Source: Aestuariivirgaceae bacterium
GTDB taxonomy: Bacteria > Pseudomonadota > Alphaproteobacteria > Rhizobiales > Aestuariivirgaceae
Length of the DNA: 41,309 nucleotides
Assembly (NCBI GenBank): GCA_028282065.1
Contig: JANQIR010000168.1
Coordinates: 1-41,309, forward strand
Direction of reading: 5' to 3'
Positions 9,575-18,269 of the stretch are shown here, piece after piece. Each line of letters begins with the position of its first letter. Positions within the stretch are counted from its first letter, which is position 1. The notes below the pieces were generated by a model. It was not told the origin of the DNA and ran no database searches. It saw nothing but the letters and a program-made list of their open reading frames with translations. The translations under genes and the position numbers were made by a program.

Positions 9575-9811
9575 TTAGCCATGGAAGCTGCCGCGCCGTG
9601 TCCGCTTTTTCTTCTTCTTTTTCTTTTTCTTCTGGTAGGCGGTATTCTGGTCAATGGCCATGGACTTCCAGTTCTGGTCCGCCTGCCAACCTGCTCCGGC
9701 CGGAGAGGCCCCGATCAACGCCGCGCCGCTTACCGATACGATACCAATGGTCAGCGCGGTAGCAATGCCGGCCAGTACAGACTTCGGGTGGGTGCGGGTA
9801 AATGATCTCAT
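9575..9811 (-). CDS. Small exported protein with a nine-lysine C-terminal tract, unknown function
   Basis: I do not recognise the family. The ATG at 9811 follows a GAGGAAA site and gives 78 residues; a longer frame opens at 9871. Residues 1-40 form a clear Sec signal peptide (basic MRSFTRTHPK, hydrophobic core, cleavage likely after SPAGA). The mature part would be only about 38 residues: GWQADQNWKSMAIDQNTAYQ, nine consecutive lysines, then RTRRGSFHG. The lysines use a mix of AAA and AAG, so this is not one homopolymer run. It ends 24 bases before the GT-C gene and probably shares its transcript. It may be a cationic peptide of the envelope or a leader whose lysine tract slows ribosomes ahead of the glycosyltransferase. 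Confidence 0.6.
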   Translation of the reverse strand: MRSFTRTHPKSVLAGIATALTIGIVSVSGAALIGASPAGAGWQADQNWKSMAIDQNTAYQKKKKKKKKKRTRRGSFHG

Positions 9812-9957
9812 GGGTTCGTTTTCCTCGATGCGCGACCGCAGGTCACCGGTTGCAATTGGTTTGCCGAACATAGAGAGCTTTTGGCGGCGTCAGAAATCAA
9901 TTGGCCTTCACAAATAATTCAGTCCGCGGCGATGAACTTGTGTCTTGAGCCGGGCGT

Positions 9958-10863
9958 ATGGGCACCACATCGTTACGCATGACGTCAACCCCGCTCAAGA
10001 AAGATCAAACTGAGATGCAGGCAACCGCTTCACTTCTTTTATCGAGATTGACCAGGATTGGCCTGTTGTGCCTGACGCTCGCTGCCGTTTCCGGCTTCAG
10101 CTTTTCGTGGCGCTCTTCGGCGCCCGAACTGTGGGAGGGCTGGGAAGTCCACGACAATGCCAACTCCGCAAAAATCGATCACTCGACTTGGGATAGCCTG
10201 CTGAAACGCTATGTGACGAAGGGCAGGCAGGACGTGAACCTGTTTGGCTATGGAAAGGTGTCCCGGCAAGATCGGGAGCGGCTCGATGAATATATAAAGT
10301 CCCTGGCGGCGCTGGAAATCACGGCTTATTCGCGCAGCGAACAGCTGGCATATTGGCTGAACCTGTATAATGCGCTGACTGTTCAGGTGATCTTGCAGCA
10401 CTATCCCGTCAAATCAATCAAGGATATCGACATCTCCGGCCTGCTGGCCAACGGTCCATGGGGCAAGGAACTTGTTGAAGTAGAGGGTGAAAAGCTCAGC
10501 TTGGATAATATCGAGCATGAGATACTGCGTCCTGGCTGGAAAGATCCGCGCATCCATTACGGTGTCAATTGTGCGTCTATTGGCTGTCCCAACTTGCAGC
10601 CGGACGCATTTACCGGCGCGAGCGTGGATGACATGCTGACAGCTGGCGCAAAGCAATATGTCAACAGTCCCCGCGGCCTGTCCATTCGAAATGGCAGGGT
10701 TACGGTTTCAAAGATTTACTCGTGGTTTGCCTATGACTTTGGCAATTCGAAGGAAGGCGTGATGCGCCATCTCCTGAAATATGCATCCGCAGAACGTGCG
10801 CACCAGCTTAAGACGGCTGGCGACATTCACGACACGCGATATGATTGGGCGCTCAACGAGTGA
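9958..10863 (+). CDS. DUF547 domain protein, membrane-anchored or secreted
   Basis: The body matches the DUF547 family: SRSEQLAYWLNLYNALTVQ at about 118, ANGPWGKE, and the conserved IHYGVNCASIGCPNLQ with two cysteines at about 200-215. An N-terminal hydrophobic stretch (LTRIGLLCLTLAAVSGFSFSW) looks like a signal peptide or anchor, placing the domain in the periplasm. The start is uncertain: ATG at 9958, 9979 or 10015, the last giving the most compact signal peptide. DUF547 proteins have no established enzymatic role that I can state. It is divergent from the lysine-tract gene and lies 292 bases upstream of lon. Confidence 0.85.
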   Translation: MGTTSLRMTSTPLKKDQTEMQATASLLLSRLTRIGLLCLTLAAVSGFSFSWRSSAPELWEGWEVHDNANSAKIDHSTWDSLLKRYVTKGRQDVNLFGYGKVSRQDRERLDEYIKSLAALEITAYSRSEQLAYWLNLYNALTVQVILQHYPVKSIKDIDISGLLANGPWGKELVEVEGEKLSLDNIEHEILRPGWKDPRIHYGVNCASIGCPNLQPDAFTGASVDDMLTAGAKQYVNSPRGLSIRNGRVTVSKIYSWFAYDFGNSKEGVMRHLLKYASAERAHQLKTAGDIHDTRYDWALNE

Positions 10864-10905
10864 ATTGAGTGAGCCGATACGTCTGCAAGGCGGACGTTTC
10901 AAGGC

Positions 10906-10934
10906 CTTGAACTTACCCTGTGGAAACGCCATTT
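10906..10934 (+). promoter_or_regulatory. Heat-shock (RpoH-type) promoter candidate for lon
   Basis: CTTGAAC (10906-10912), a 14-base spacer, then CGCCATTT (10927-10934). This is close to the sigma-32 consensus CTTGAAA, 13-15 bases, CCCCATNT. Transcription would begin near 10942, leaving a leader of about 210 bases before lon. The same bases can also be read as a poor sigma-70 promoter (TTGAAC, 17 bases, CATTTT). Lon is a classic heat-shock gene, which supports the reading. Confidence 0.45.
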
Positions 10935-11038
10935 TGTTCACAACCGGGCAAACTCCAAACTCGAATCACAACAGCTCGTATATTGTTCGTGGTACAAAGC
11001 CCGGCTGAGCCAAGGCGCCGCAGGTCCAGCGGCCTTAA

Positions 11039-11056
11039 AACCATTGTATAATGGTT
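11039..11056 (+). promoter_or_regulatory. Inverted repeat overlapping a TATAAT box upstream of lon
   Basis: AACCATT (11039-11045) and AATGGTT (11050-11056) are perfect 7-base arms around GTAT. A perfect TATAAT lies inside at 11047-11052, 104 bases before the lon start. No good -35 box stands 17 bases upstream. If this is a housekeeping -10 element, a protein bound to the repeat would block it. If transcription starts further upstream, it would be a small leader hairpin instead. Confidence 0.35.
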
Positions 11057-11155
11057 GCAGGATTGCCCATGTATTGGGGGTCGGCATGCAAGGAGCGGAT
11101 CAGTCCAAATTCGGAGTGAAAGCGGCGGCCGAAACGAAAGGTTTGAGAAGACAAA

Positions 11156-13585
11156 ATGAGCGACAGCACAGTAACGAAGTCCGAATCCTCCGACGGTGGC
11201 AATCTGTTTCCCGTCCTGCCTTTGCGCGACATCGTCGTGTTTCCACACATGATCGTGCCGCTGTTCGTCGGCCGTGAAAAGTCCATAAAAGCCCTTGAGG
11301 AGGTCATGCGCGAGGATTCACGGATCCTGCTCGCTGCCCAGCGAGATGCCGCTGACGATGATCCCAGCCCTGAAGGCATTTATGAGGTGGGCACGGTCGC
11401 GTCCATACTTCAGCTTTTGAAACTGCCTGACAACACGGTGAAGGTACTGGTCGAAGGCAATGAGCGTGCGCGAATTCGGCAGTTTGACGGCACGGCGGAC
11501 TTCTTTAAGGCCGAAGTCGAGTTGATGCCGGATATTGCCGATGAGTCTGGTGAGGCCGAGGCGCTGGCGCGCACCGTGGTGTCGCAATTCTCCAGTTATG
11601 TGAAGCTGAACAAGAAAGTTCCGCAGGAAGCCATCGAGAGCATCGGTCAGATTGACGATCACGCCCGCCTTGCCGATACGGTTGCCGCTCATATCGCCAT
11701 TAAGATATCCGAAAAGCAGGAACTGCTTGAAATTCCGTCCGTGACCGAAAGGCTTGAAAAGGTCTATGCGCTGATGGAAGGCGAGATTTCCGTGCTGCAG
11801 GTGGAAAAGCGCATTCGCTCGCGGGTCAAGCGCCAGATGGAAAAAACCCAGCGCGAGTATTATCTGAACGAGCAGATGAAAGCCATTCAGAAGGAGCTTG
11901 GCGACGGCGAAGAGCGCGATGAGATGGCCGAGCTTGAGGAAAAGATCGCCAATACCAAACTCTCCAAGGAGGCGCGCGAAAAGGCCGAAGCTGAACTTAA
12001 GAAACTGCGCCAGATGAGCCCCATGTCGGCGGAAGCGACAGTGGTGCGTAACTATCTGGACTGGCTGACCGGGATACCGTGGGGCAGGAAATCAAAGGTC
12101 AAGAAGGATCTGAATTTCGCCCAGGGCGTGCTCGATGCCGATCACTACGGCCTCGACAAGGTTAAGGAACGCATCGTTGAGTATCTCGCCGTTCAGCAGC
12201 GCACCAATAAGCTGCGTGGCCCGATCCTTTGCCTTGTAGGGCCGCCCGGCGTTGGTAAGACGTCGCTTGGCAAGTCCATTGCAAAGGCCACCGGCCGTGA
12301 GTTCGTCCGTATGTCACTCGGCGGTGTGCGCGATGAGGCCGAGATCAGGGGGCACCGCCGCACCTACATCGGTTCGATGCCGGGCAAGGTCATCCAGTCG
12401 ATGAAAAAGGCAAAGAAATCCAATCCTTTGTTCCTCCTCGATGAGATTGATAAAATGGGTATGGATTTTCGCGGCGATCCGTCCTCCGCGCTGTTGGAGG
12501 TGCTCGATCCGGAGCAGAATTCGACATTTATGGATCACTACCTTGAGGTTGAGTACGACCTGTCCAATGTCATGTTCGTGACGACGTCGAATACGCTGAA
12601 CATCCCGCCGGCCCTGATGGACCGCATGGAGATCATCCGTATCGCGGGTTACACAGAAGAAGAAAAGGTCGAGATTGCCCGGCGCCATCTGATCCCGAAG
12701 GCGGTGACCAGCCATGGCTTGAAGGACGGTGAGCTTGATATCGGTGATGACGCTCTGAAAGACGTAATACGCCGGTACACCCGCGAAGCTGGTGTGCGTA
12801 ACCTTGAGCGTGAAATCAACACGCTTTGCCGAAAGGCCGTCAAGGAGCTGTTGACGTCGAAAAAGCGGAAAATCAAAGTCACTGGCAAGACGCTTGAGGA
12901 CTTCCTCGGTGTACCGAAGTTCCGCTTCGGTGAAGCAGAGCGCGAAGACCAGATCGGTGTTGTTACCGGCCTTGCCTGGACCGAGGTGGGCGGTGAGTTG
13001 CTCACGGTCGAAGCGGTTATGATGCCTGGCAAGGGTAAGATGACCGTTACCGGCAATCTGCGCGACGTTATGAAGGAATCAATTTCCGCAGCGTCGTCCT
13101 ATGTCCGCTCGCGCTCTTCGGCGTTCGGTATCAAACCGCCTGTTTTTGACAAAAAGGACATTCATGTTCACGTGCCCGAGGGTGCGACTCCGAAGGACGG
13201 TCCATCTGCAGGTATCGCCATGGTGACGGCAATCGTGTCCGTCATGACGGGCATCAAGGTTAAGAAGGACGTCGCAATGACCGGCGAAATTACCCTTCGT
13301 GGCCGGGTGCTGCCGATCGGCGGCCTGAAGGAAAAGCTCCTGGCAGCGCTGCGCGGTGGGATCACTAAAGTCCTGATTCCGGAAGAAAACGTCAAGGATC
13401 TCGCCGAGATCCCGAACAGCGTGAAGGATGGTCTTGAGATCGTGCCCGTTTCACGTATGGATGAAGTTCTGGTCTACGCTCTGGAGACGGCTCCTGAAGC
13501 GATTGAGTGGGACGAGGAAGCTGAGGAAGCCGCTGCTGCGGCGGCCGCCAAGGACGAAGCGGATGCGCGCGTGACGGCGCACTGA
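11156..13585 (+). CDS. lon: ATP-dependent protease Lon
   Basis: Cytoplasmic AAA+ serine protease for damaged and regulatory proteins. The N-terminal substrate domain opens with [20 protein letters not shown]; Walker A GPPGVGKT is at 362-369, Walker [10 protein letters not shown] follows. The Ser-Lys catalytic dyad is Ser684 ([11 protein letters not shown]) and Lys727 ([12 protein letters not shown]), with the same 43-residue spacing as in E. coli. Length 809 is normal. The ATG follows a GAGAAG site. The C-terminus ends in a low-complexity acidic and alanine-rich tail ([20 protein letters not shown]). A strong intrinsic terminator lies 46 bases after the stop. Confidence 0.98.
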   Translation: MSDSTVTKSESSDGGNLFPVLPLRDIVVFPHMIVPLFVGREKSIKALEEVMREDSRILLAAQRDAADDDPSPEGIYEVGTVASILQLLKLPDNTVKVLVEGNERARIRQFDGTADFFKAEVELMPDIADESGEAEALARTVVSQFSSYVKLNKKVPQEAIESIGQIDDHARLADTVAAHIAIKISEKQELLEIPSVTERLEKVYALMEGEISVLQVEKRIRSRVKRQMEKTQREYYLNEQMKAIQKELGDGEERDEMAELEEKIANTKLSKEAREKAEAELKKLRQMSPMSAEATVVRNYLDWLTGIPWGRKSKVKKDLNFAQGVLDADHYGLDKVKERIVEYLAVQQRTNKLRGPILCLVGPPGVGKTSLGKSIAKATGREFVRMSLGGVRDEAEIRGHRRTYIGSMPGKVIQSMKKAKKSNPLFLLDEIDKMGMDFRGDPSSALLEVLDPEQNSTFMDHYLEVEYDLSNVMFVTTSNTLNIPPALMDRMEIIRIAGYTEEEKVEIARRHLIPKAVTSHGLKDGELDIGDDALKDVIRRYTREAGVRNLEREINTLCRKAVKELLTSKKRKIKVTGKTLEDFLGVPKFRFGEAEREDQIGVVTGLAWTEVGGELLTVEAVMMPGKGKMTVTGNLRDVMKESISAASSYVRSRSSAFGIKPPVFDKKDIHVHVPEGATPKDGPSAGIAMVTAIVSVMTGIKVKKDVAMTGEITLRGRVLPIGGLKEKLLAALRGGITKVLIPEENVKDLAEIPNSVKDGLEIVPVSRMDEVLVYALETAPEAIEWDEEAEEAAAAAAAKDEADARVTAH

Positions 13586-13631
13586 TTTCGTTTGCAACGG
13601 TGGGCTCCACGCCTGCTGTTTTGCCAATTTA

Positions 13632-13660
13632 AGGGGTCTGCGAAAGCAGGCCTCTTTTTT
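13632..13660 (+). terminator. Rho-independent terminator of lon
   Basis: A 10-bp stem (13632-13641 paired with 13646-13655, two G-U pairs) closes on a GAAA tetraloop and runs into six T residues (13655-13660). This is the best intrinsic terminator in the window and ends the lon transcript before the two-component genes. Confidence 0.9.
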
Positions 13661-13873
13661 GTGTCGTTCGAAGATTGCCGGTTACGTCGCCCAAACCGCC
13701 GCGATTGGCGCTTGTCCGGTGATAGAGCGTGGGCGAGCCTAAGGCATTTTTTAATAAAGATCGACTATTGTTCGCAACCGCTGGGCAGCAGAATGCCGTG
13801 GCGAACGATTGAGTTATCCCGGCGGACTCCAAATCGAGAGGCCGGTTTAACGAAGGCCCACGGTTAAGGACAC

Positions 13874-15478
13874 ATGACTGCAAAGATGACCGAAGCAGAT
13901 CAAAATTCCCAACCAGATGCTATCGACTTGCGCGCCAAAAATGCGACTGGCGATGTCGACGGTAGGTGGCCGAAGATCCATCTGATCTATTTCTTTCTCG
14001 CGGCGTTCGATCTTATTGCTGTGGCTGGTGGCTTGTATCTCGGACATCGGGTCATAGACATCTTTACCAGAACGGTTGAAATGGATAGCCAATGGGAAAG
14101 GCGTTCAACAGAAGCCCGTAAGCTGGTGGACATTGCAGCCGATGCCAATGAAATCGGTATCAGTGTGTTCGATACCGGAAAATTCAAGGAAGTTCGTGTC
14201 GCTTTCACGAGTGAAGTGACATCATTCAACACGCTCTTGAATGCGATGCGCCAGGACATAGAGCAAAATCTCAACGCGCAAATGGCCGAACGACCGTTGC
14301 GTTTGCTCGCTGATGCAAGCAATGCCATGCGTCAACTCGACCGCAACGCAAAGACCATGAGCGACCAGTTGCGTAACGGGTATGTCAGTCGGGCCAATTT
14401 CACGCTCGTTGCGATGCAGCGCGAGTACCGGAAACTGCGCAAGACCGTTGAGGAATTGCACGGCCTGTTCGCCGATGTAAAACGGGCCAATTTCGCTGCC
14501 AATGAGCACAACGTTGCCCAGGTCGCGAAGTATGAATACGTCATTGGCGGCATGATCGTCATTATGGTCCTGTGTGTCGCCGCGTATGGCCATTTCATCG
14601 GTCGCCTGATCAAGCGCAAATACATGGAGCTGCAAAAGGCAAATGCCGACACGCGCGCCTTTGCCGAGGAGCTGGAAACTGTCAATAGAGAGATAAGCTC
14701 TCTGAACCGAGATCTTGCGGACAACATGAAGAAGCTGTCCGAAGCGCAAGAAGAGATTATCCGCTCCGGCAAGCTTGCTCAGCTTGGTCAGCTGACGGCG
14801 ACCGTTGCACATGAAATCCGCAATCCGTTGGGTGCCGTGCGAACGGCTGCGTTTCTCCTTGAGCGTAAGTTCAAGGGAAAGGTTGAGGGTGTCGAACGGC
14901 CGCTCCAGCGCATCAACAACGGTGTTGTCCGGTGCGATGGCATCATAACTGAGTTGCTGGATTTTGCCCGTTCAAGGACGTTGCAGCGCGAGGCATTGAT
15001 CATTGATCATTGGGTGACAGGCATTGTGAGGGAACAGGCCGAACGCCTACCGCCACAAATCGATATTGAGTGCAGGTTGGCCCTCGGTGAAACAACAGCC
15101 GGCATTGATCCTGAGCGGATGGAACGTGTGCTCATCAATTTCCTCAACAACGCCTCTGAAGCAATGGTTGGCAAGGGAGATGTTGCTGCAGCGGTCGTCA
15201 CCGATAGTCCAAAGATCATAGTCGAAACCCGTGCCACAAGCAGGGGAATTGAAATTTCGGTCAAGGATAATGGCCCAGGCATTTCGGAAGAGAATTTGAG
15301 CAAGATCCTGGAGCCGCTGTTCACGACGAAGAGTTTTGGCGTCGGACTTGGATTGCCTGGGGTTGAAAAGATTCTGGTCCAGCACGGCGGTGGATTGGAT
15401 ATTGAAAGTCAGGAAGGGCAGGGCGCTACGTTTACCGCGTGGTTCCCAATTGAATCAGCGGTTAAGGAGGCCGCATGA
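13874..15478 (+). CDS. Membrane-bound sensor histidine kinase
   Basis: 534 residues. Membrane helices at about 36-58 and 221-243 enclose a helical periplasmic sensor region of about 160 residues with no family I recognise. A coiled coil (about 248-300) connects to HisKA with the H-box VAHEIRNPLGAV (His313), an N-box (INFLNNASEAMVG), DNGPGIS and FGVGLGLPGVEK of the HATPase domain. Its kinase core resembles that of the soluble multi-PAS kinase at 1499-4918. The ATG follows AAGGA. Its stop overlaps the start of the response regulator by four bases (ATGA), so the pair is translationally coupled. The upstream 200 bases are AT-rich around 13746-13765 and could hold its promoter. Confidence 0.95.
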   Translation: MTAKMTEADQNSQPDAIDLRAKNATGDVDGRWPKIHLIYFFLAAFDLIAVAGGLYLGHRVIDIFTRTVEMDSQWERRSTEARKLVDIAADANEIGISVFDTGKFKEVRVAFTSEVTSFNTLLNAMRQDIEQNLNAQMAERPLRLLADASNAMRQLDRNAKTMSDQLRNGYVSRANFTLVAMQREYRKLRKTVEELHGLFADVKRANFAANEHNVAQVAKYEYVIGGMIVIMVLCVAAYGHFIGRLIKRKYMELQKANADTRAFAEELETVNREISSLNRDLADNMKKLSEAQEEIIRSGKLAQLGQLTATVAHEIRNPLGAVRTAAFLLERKFKGKVEGVERPLQRINNGVVRCDGIITELLDFARSRTLQREALIIDHWVTGIVREQAERLPPQIDIECRLALGETTAGIDPERMERVLINFLNNASEAMVGKGDVAAAVVTDSPKIIVETRATSRGIEISVKDNGPGISEENLSKILEPLFTTKSFGVGLGLPGVEKILVQHGGGLDIESQEGQGATFTAWFPIESAVKEAA

Positions 15479-15867
15479 CTATGGCTGACACACTTCGGAT
15501 CATGGTGGTGGATGATGACACCGACGCGGCAGATTCACTGGCTGAATTGTTCGAGATGGAAGGCCATGATGTTACCGTCGCCTATAGTGGCGAGGACGCC
15601 GTCGAAAATTATCAGAATGCGGACTTCGACATCGGCTTCATGGATATCATGATGCCGGGGAAGAACGGGGTTGAGAGCTTCTTCGAAATCCAAAGCCTGA
15701 AGCCAAACACCAAGATGTATATGATGACCGGCTTTTCGGTCGATCAGCTCATCCAACAGGCGATCGATCATGGTGCCCTTGGTGTTCTTTCGAAGCCTGT
15801 GGATCTGAACAAGGTGTTGGCGGCGCTTGATGACCTGATGTCGACCTCCGCTCAGGTCGGACATTGA
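15475..15867 (+). CDS. Single-domain (CheY-like) response regulator
   Basis: A 130-residue receiver domain with no output domain. The acidic pocket is Asp13-Asp15 (VVDDDTD), the phosphoacceptor Asp57 (GFMDIMMPG), the switch Thr85 (MMTGF) and Lys107 (LSKPVD). It is translationally coupled to the preceding kinase, its evident partner. Without a DNA-binding or enzymatic part it must act by protein contact, as a phosphate sink, or as one step of a phosphorelay. The soluble PAS kinase 10 kb away has no regulator of its own and might also use it. Confidence 0.93.
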   Translation: MTMADTLRIMVVDDDTDAADSLAELFEMEGHDVTVAYSGEDAVENYQNADFDIGFMDIMMPGKNGVESFFEIQSLKPNTKMYMMTGFSVDQLIQQAIDHGALGVLSKPVDLNKVLAALDDLMSTSAQVGH

Positions 15868-16194
15868 CGCACGCAAGAATCCGCAGACGGTGATGCCCTT
15901 CATTGCCCGTCTCACCGCCCTGAGCGCAATCGCCCGCGCGTGCTACCGCGGTAAAATCGTTGGCAAATCAATGCGTTCGGCGAATCATTTTCTGACCGAA
16001 AACGTACCATGCTGCAATGTGGCCGCGTGATTGCGCCTCCACATGCATCCCGCAACTCCTTGTTTTTGCGTCACAATCCTGGCACTGCCCCATAATACTT
16101 GCAATTTGGCCCGAAATTCCGCGATTTTTCCGGGCAGGGCAGTACCGCGTAACCGCGTAATGAAGGCCTTCCGGCCAAAATTCCAGGAAAGGAC
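15868..16194 (+). other. Intergenic region and leader upstream of hupB
   Basis: I see no gene in these 327 bases. There is a -10-like CATAAT at 16091-16096 with a poor TTGCGT 19 bases upstream. The region also has nested symmetry: GGCACTGCCC (16081-16090) pairs with GGGCAGTACC (16137-16146) at nine of ten positions, enclosing a shorter imperfect repeat CCCGAAA/TTTTCCGGG. A direct repeat ACCGCGTA follows twice in tandem from 16144. These could be the terminator of the two-component operon and the promoter or leader of hupB. Confidence 0.4.
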
Positions 16195-16203
16195 ATGGGT
16201 CTC

Positions 16204-16479
16204 ATGAACAAGAACGAATTGATTGCAAAGGTCGCCGAGGATGCAAGGTTGACCAAAGGCGCAGCTGGCGAGGCAATCGAAGCGACGCTGGAGAATATCA
16301 TGAAGGCGTTGCAGCAAGGCGACGATGTGCGCCTTGTTGGCTTTGGTACGTTTTCGGTATCAAGACGGGCCGCGACGCGTGGCCGTGATCCGCGCACCGG
16401 GGCCACCATCGACATTCCGGCAACGAAGAATGCCAAGTTCAAAGCCGGCAAAGCGATGAAGGAAGCTGTTAACGGCTGA
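16204..16479 (+). CDS. hupB: DNA-binding protein HU (beta-type)
   Basis: Small histone-like nucleoid protein that bends and compacts DNA as a dimer. The sequence shows MNKNELIAKVAEDARL, the dimer core, VGFGTFSVSRRAATRGRDPRTG with the DNA-clasping beta arm (RDPRTGATIDIPA), and the KFKAGKAMKEAVN C-terminus. The start at 16204 gives the usual 91-residue form. An in-frame ATG at 16195 has a slightly better spaced AGGA and would add Met-Gly-Leu. It lies downstream of lon as in other Hyphomicrobiales, but the two-component pair separates them here. A 12-bp terminator hairpin stands 164 bases downstream. Confidence 0.96.
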   Translation: MNKNELIAKVAEDARLTKGAAGEAIEATLENIMKALQQGDDVRLVGFGTFSVSRRAATRGRDPRTGATIDIPATKNAKFKAGKAMKEAVNG

Positions 16480-16643
16480 ATGGCACCACCGAAGCTTGCA
16501 GGCAACGCCAGCAGAAGGTAGTGGCCGGCTGCAGGACGGGGGTGGAGCCAGGTTGGCGTCGGTAGGTTATCAAAAGCTATCGCAAGACAAAGGGCGCTAA
16601 GGGTCCGCCCGGCCCCTTGATATAGATGTAGAGTCAGAAGACC

Positions 16644-16680
16644 AAACCGCGCGGACATCAGTATAGATCCGCGCGGTTTT
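16644..16680. terminator. Bidirectional terminator between hupB and the OmpA-family gene
   Basis: AAACCGCGCGGA (16644-16655) and TCCGCGCGGTTT (16668-16679) form a perfect 12-bp stem around a 12-base loop. The stem is G/C-rich with flanking A/T runs, so both strands end in three to four T residues. It stands just past the stop of the convergent OmpA gene and 165 bases after hupB, as expected for a shared terminator. Confidence 0.8.
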
Positions 16681-16691
16681 GATATGTGCCG

Positions 16692-17747
16692 TCACCGGTC
16701 CGTCCTGACCAGCTCAACCCTGCGGTTGAGGGCGCGTCCCTGAAGGGTTTTGTTGGTCGCCTTTGGCTTTGTGAGTCCCCATCCGCGGGATGTCAGACGG
16801 GCCGCGTTGATACCGTGCCGTTGTACCAGCGTGTTCATGACGGAACGTGCCCGCGCCTCAGACAGGCGCTGATTGACCGACGCACCGCCGATGGAATCGG
16901 TATGCCCCTCGATGGAAAGCGTCCAGGTCGGGTTGAGTTCCAGTGTCTTCGCAATGTCGGCAATCAGGGAGCGCGCTTCAGGCCGGATCGATGCTTTGTT
17001 GAAATCGAAGTGAATGCCGTAGACTTCAAGCCGGCGGCGTGTTGCCAGCGTTTGTTCCATGGCCTTTTGCTGTGACTGGCCGGCAGCGATGCGCACGATC
17101 TTTGCGGTTCTCGGGCGGTTTTCCCAAGAAAACTGTATATTTGACATCAGCATCATCGGATTGTTGCGGTTGTTCAGGAAGAAGAACTCCGCGAAACCCT
17201 GCCGGCTGCCGGTTCTGAACACACCGCGCGCATGCAGTGCCGGCACGTCGACGGCTCTGCCGACGACGATAATGGGGACCCTGGTGTCGCGGTTGACCAC
17301 CGTAAGGACGCCGGCAATGCTCGAAAGCTTGGTGTCGTATGCAAGTGCGAGCGGTGCCTGGCCCGTGTTTCGGAGTTGCTCGAATGTTGCAGAGGAAAGG
17401 CCAAGTGTAGTTGAGCCGGGAATCGTCACCGGCATTCCCCGGCCGAAACCAATCACGTACAGCCCGGAGTTCTGCCGGTCGGCAGCCAAGATGTTACGTT
17501 TGGATACGAGGCCCCGGGTGCTCGCATAGCTAACAGAGTACCCAGTGGGTCCGGCGCCTGCAATGCTCGTCAACGCCTCGGCATCCGGACCGAATCCACT
17601 TGTAAAAGCTGTCTTGAGCTCGACGCCTGGCTGCAGCGTAAACGCCCCCATATCCTGCGCTGCCACACTGTCGAAGCGACCGAGCCCTAACGCGGCTGTA
17701 ACGGCAAGGGCCGCATGGATCATCAACCTGACTAGCTTGTTTTGCAT
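16692..17747 (-). CDS. OmpA-family peptidoglycan-binding envelope protein
   Basis: The C-terminal third is an OmpA domain: GIHFDFNKASIRPEA, LSIEGHTDSIGG, NQRLSEARARSVM and GWGLTKPKATN...GRALNRRVEL, which bind meso-diaminopimelate in peptidoglycan. I start it at 17747, where a GGAG site stands six bases upstream and the protein opens with a signal peptide (MQNKLVRLMIHAALAVTAALG...VAAQ); the open frame extends to 17861 without a good start. About 200 residues of unrecognised sequence separate signal peptide and OmpA domain, with IPGSTTLGLSS and VVNRDTRVPIIVVG segments. It has no lipobox cysteine and no obvious beta-barrel, so it is probably periplasmic. It is convergent with hupB. Confidence 0.9.
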   Translation of the reverse strand: MQNKLVRLMIHAALAVTAALGLGRFDSVAAQDMGAFTLQPGVELKTAFTSGFGPDAEALTSIAGAGPTGYSVSYASTRGLVSKRNILAADRQNSGLYVIGFGRGMPVTIPGSTTLGLSSATFEQLRNTGQAPLALAYDTKLSSIAGVLTVVNRDTRVPIIVVGRAVDVPALHARGVFRTGSRQGFAEFFFLNNRNNPMMLMSNIQFSWENRPRTAKIVRIAAGQSQQKAMEQTLATRRRLEVYGIHFDFNKASIRPEARSLIADIAKTLELNPTWTLSIEGHTDSIGGASVNQRLSEARARSVMNTLVQRHGINAARLTSRGWGLTKPKATNKTLQGRALNRRVELVRTDR

Positions 17748-17941
17748 CAATATCTCCGCTGTCTTGAACCTGCCCCGGCGGTTTACACACTTTCCTATAC
17801 AGGAAGTTGCACTTAAGGCCATATGCACGATTACGCTGATATGGGCTATAGTCGTTTCCATTGGTCTTGAATGTATCGCCCGGTTTGGTTACACAGCGTC
17901 TGCGGCAACCTTGACAGACGATCGCACGTAAGCAGGTCAGG

Positions 17942-18017
17942 GGGCGGTTAGCTCAGCTGGTAGAGCGCCACGTTTACACCGTGGATGTCGGCGGTTCGAT
18001 CCCGTCACCGCCCACCA
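17942..18017 (+). tRNA. tRNA-Val (anticodon TAC)
   Basis: Acceptor GGGCGGT (17942-17948) pairs with ACCGCCC (18007-18013). The anticodon stem CCACG/CGTGG encloses TTTACAC, giving anticodon TAC at 17975-17977. The T-arm has TTCGATC. Discriminator A and an encoded CCA close the gene at 18017. A TTGACA lies 31 bases upstream but no -10 box fits it. Confidence 0.97.
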
Positions 18018-18118
18018 TCCCGCGTCTTTTTCTGGATCTATAATGGGCCTGACGCGGCGTGGAGCGCCGTGAATCCGGTTGTCGCATAGGACCTGTGGAA
18101 ATGGCCGGATTGCGGTGC

Positions 18119-18148
18119 TTGACTTGGACGGGCGAAATGCCCTAAAGA
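18119..18148 (+). promoter_or_regulatory. Possible promoter of tRNA-Asp
   Basis: TTGACT (18119-18124), an 18-base spacer and TAAAGA (18143-18148) would start transcription about 35 bases before the tRNA. The -35 box is good, the -10 box poor. Cotranscription with tRNA-Val upstream is an alternative. Confidence 0.3.
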
Positions 18149-18192
18149 CGTCACTCTTGCCGCACGGGAAGTTACCTAGTCCGGCAAATTGC

Positions 18193-18269
18193 GCGGGTGT
18201 AGCTCAGTTGGTTAGAGTGCCGGCCTGTCACGCCGGAGGTCGCGGGTTCGAGCCCCGTCACTCGCGCCA
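18193..18269 (+). tRNA. tRNA-Asp (anticodon GTC)
   Basis: Acceptor GCGGGTG (18193-18199) pairs with CACTCGC (18259-18265, one G-U). The anticodon stem CCGGC/GCCGG encloses CTGTCAC, giving anticodon GTC at 18227-18229. The T-loop is TTCGAGC, the discriminator G, and CCA is encoded at 18267-18269. Confidence 0.97.

Noticed and set aside
13770-13806. GTTCGC/GCGAAC repeat upstream of the membrane kinase
   Set aside because: Six-base arms 25 bases apart are common by chance and show no link to a promoter.
16071-16658. A 195-codon minus-strand frame across hupB
   Set aside because: It covers the hupB gene and its leader and has no start signal or recognisable domain.
17748-17861. Longer start for the OmpA-family protein
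   Set aside because: It would bury the signal peptide 38 residues inside; the GGAG-preceded ATG at 17747 is far better.
17911-17916. TTGACA before tRNA-Val
   Set aside because: No -10 box at 16-19 bases; the spacing would place the -10 on the sequence AGGTCA, so I do not call a promoter.
18039-18044. TATAAT between the two tRNA genes
   Set aside because: No -35 partner, and it lies 148 bases before tRNA-Asp; probably chance.
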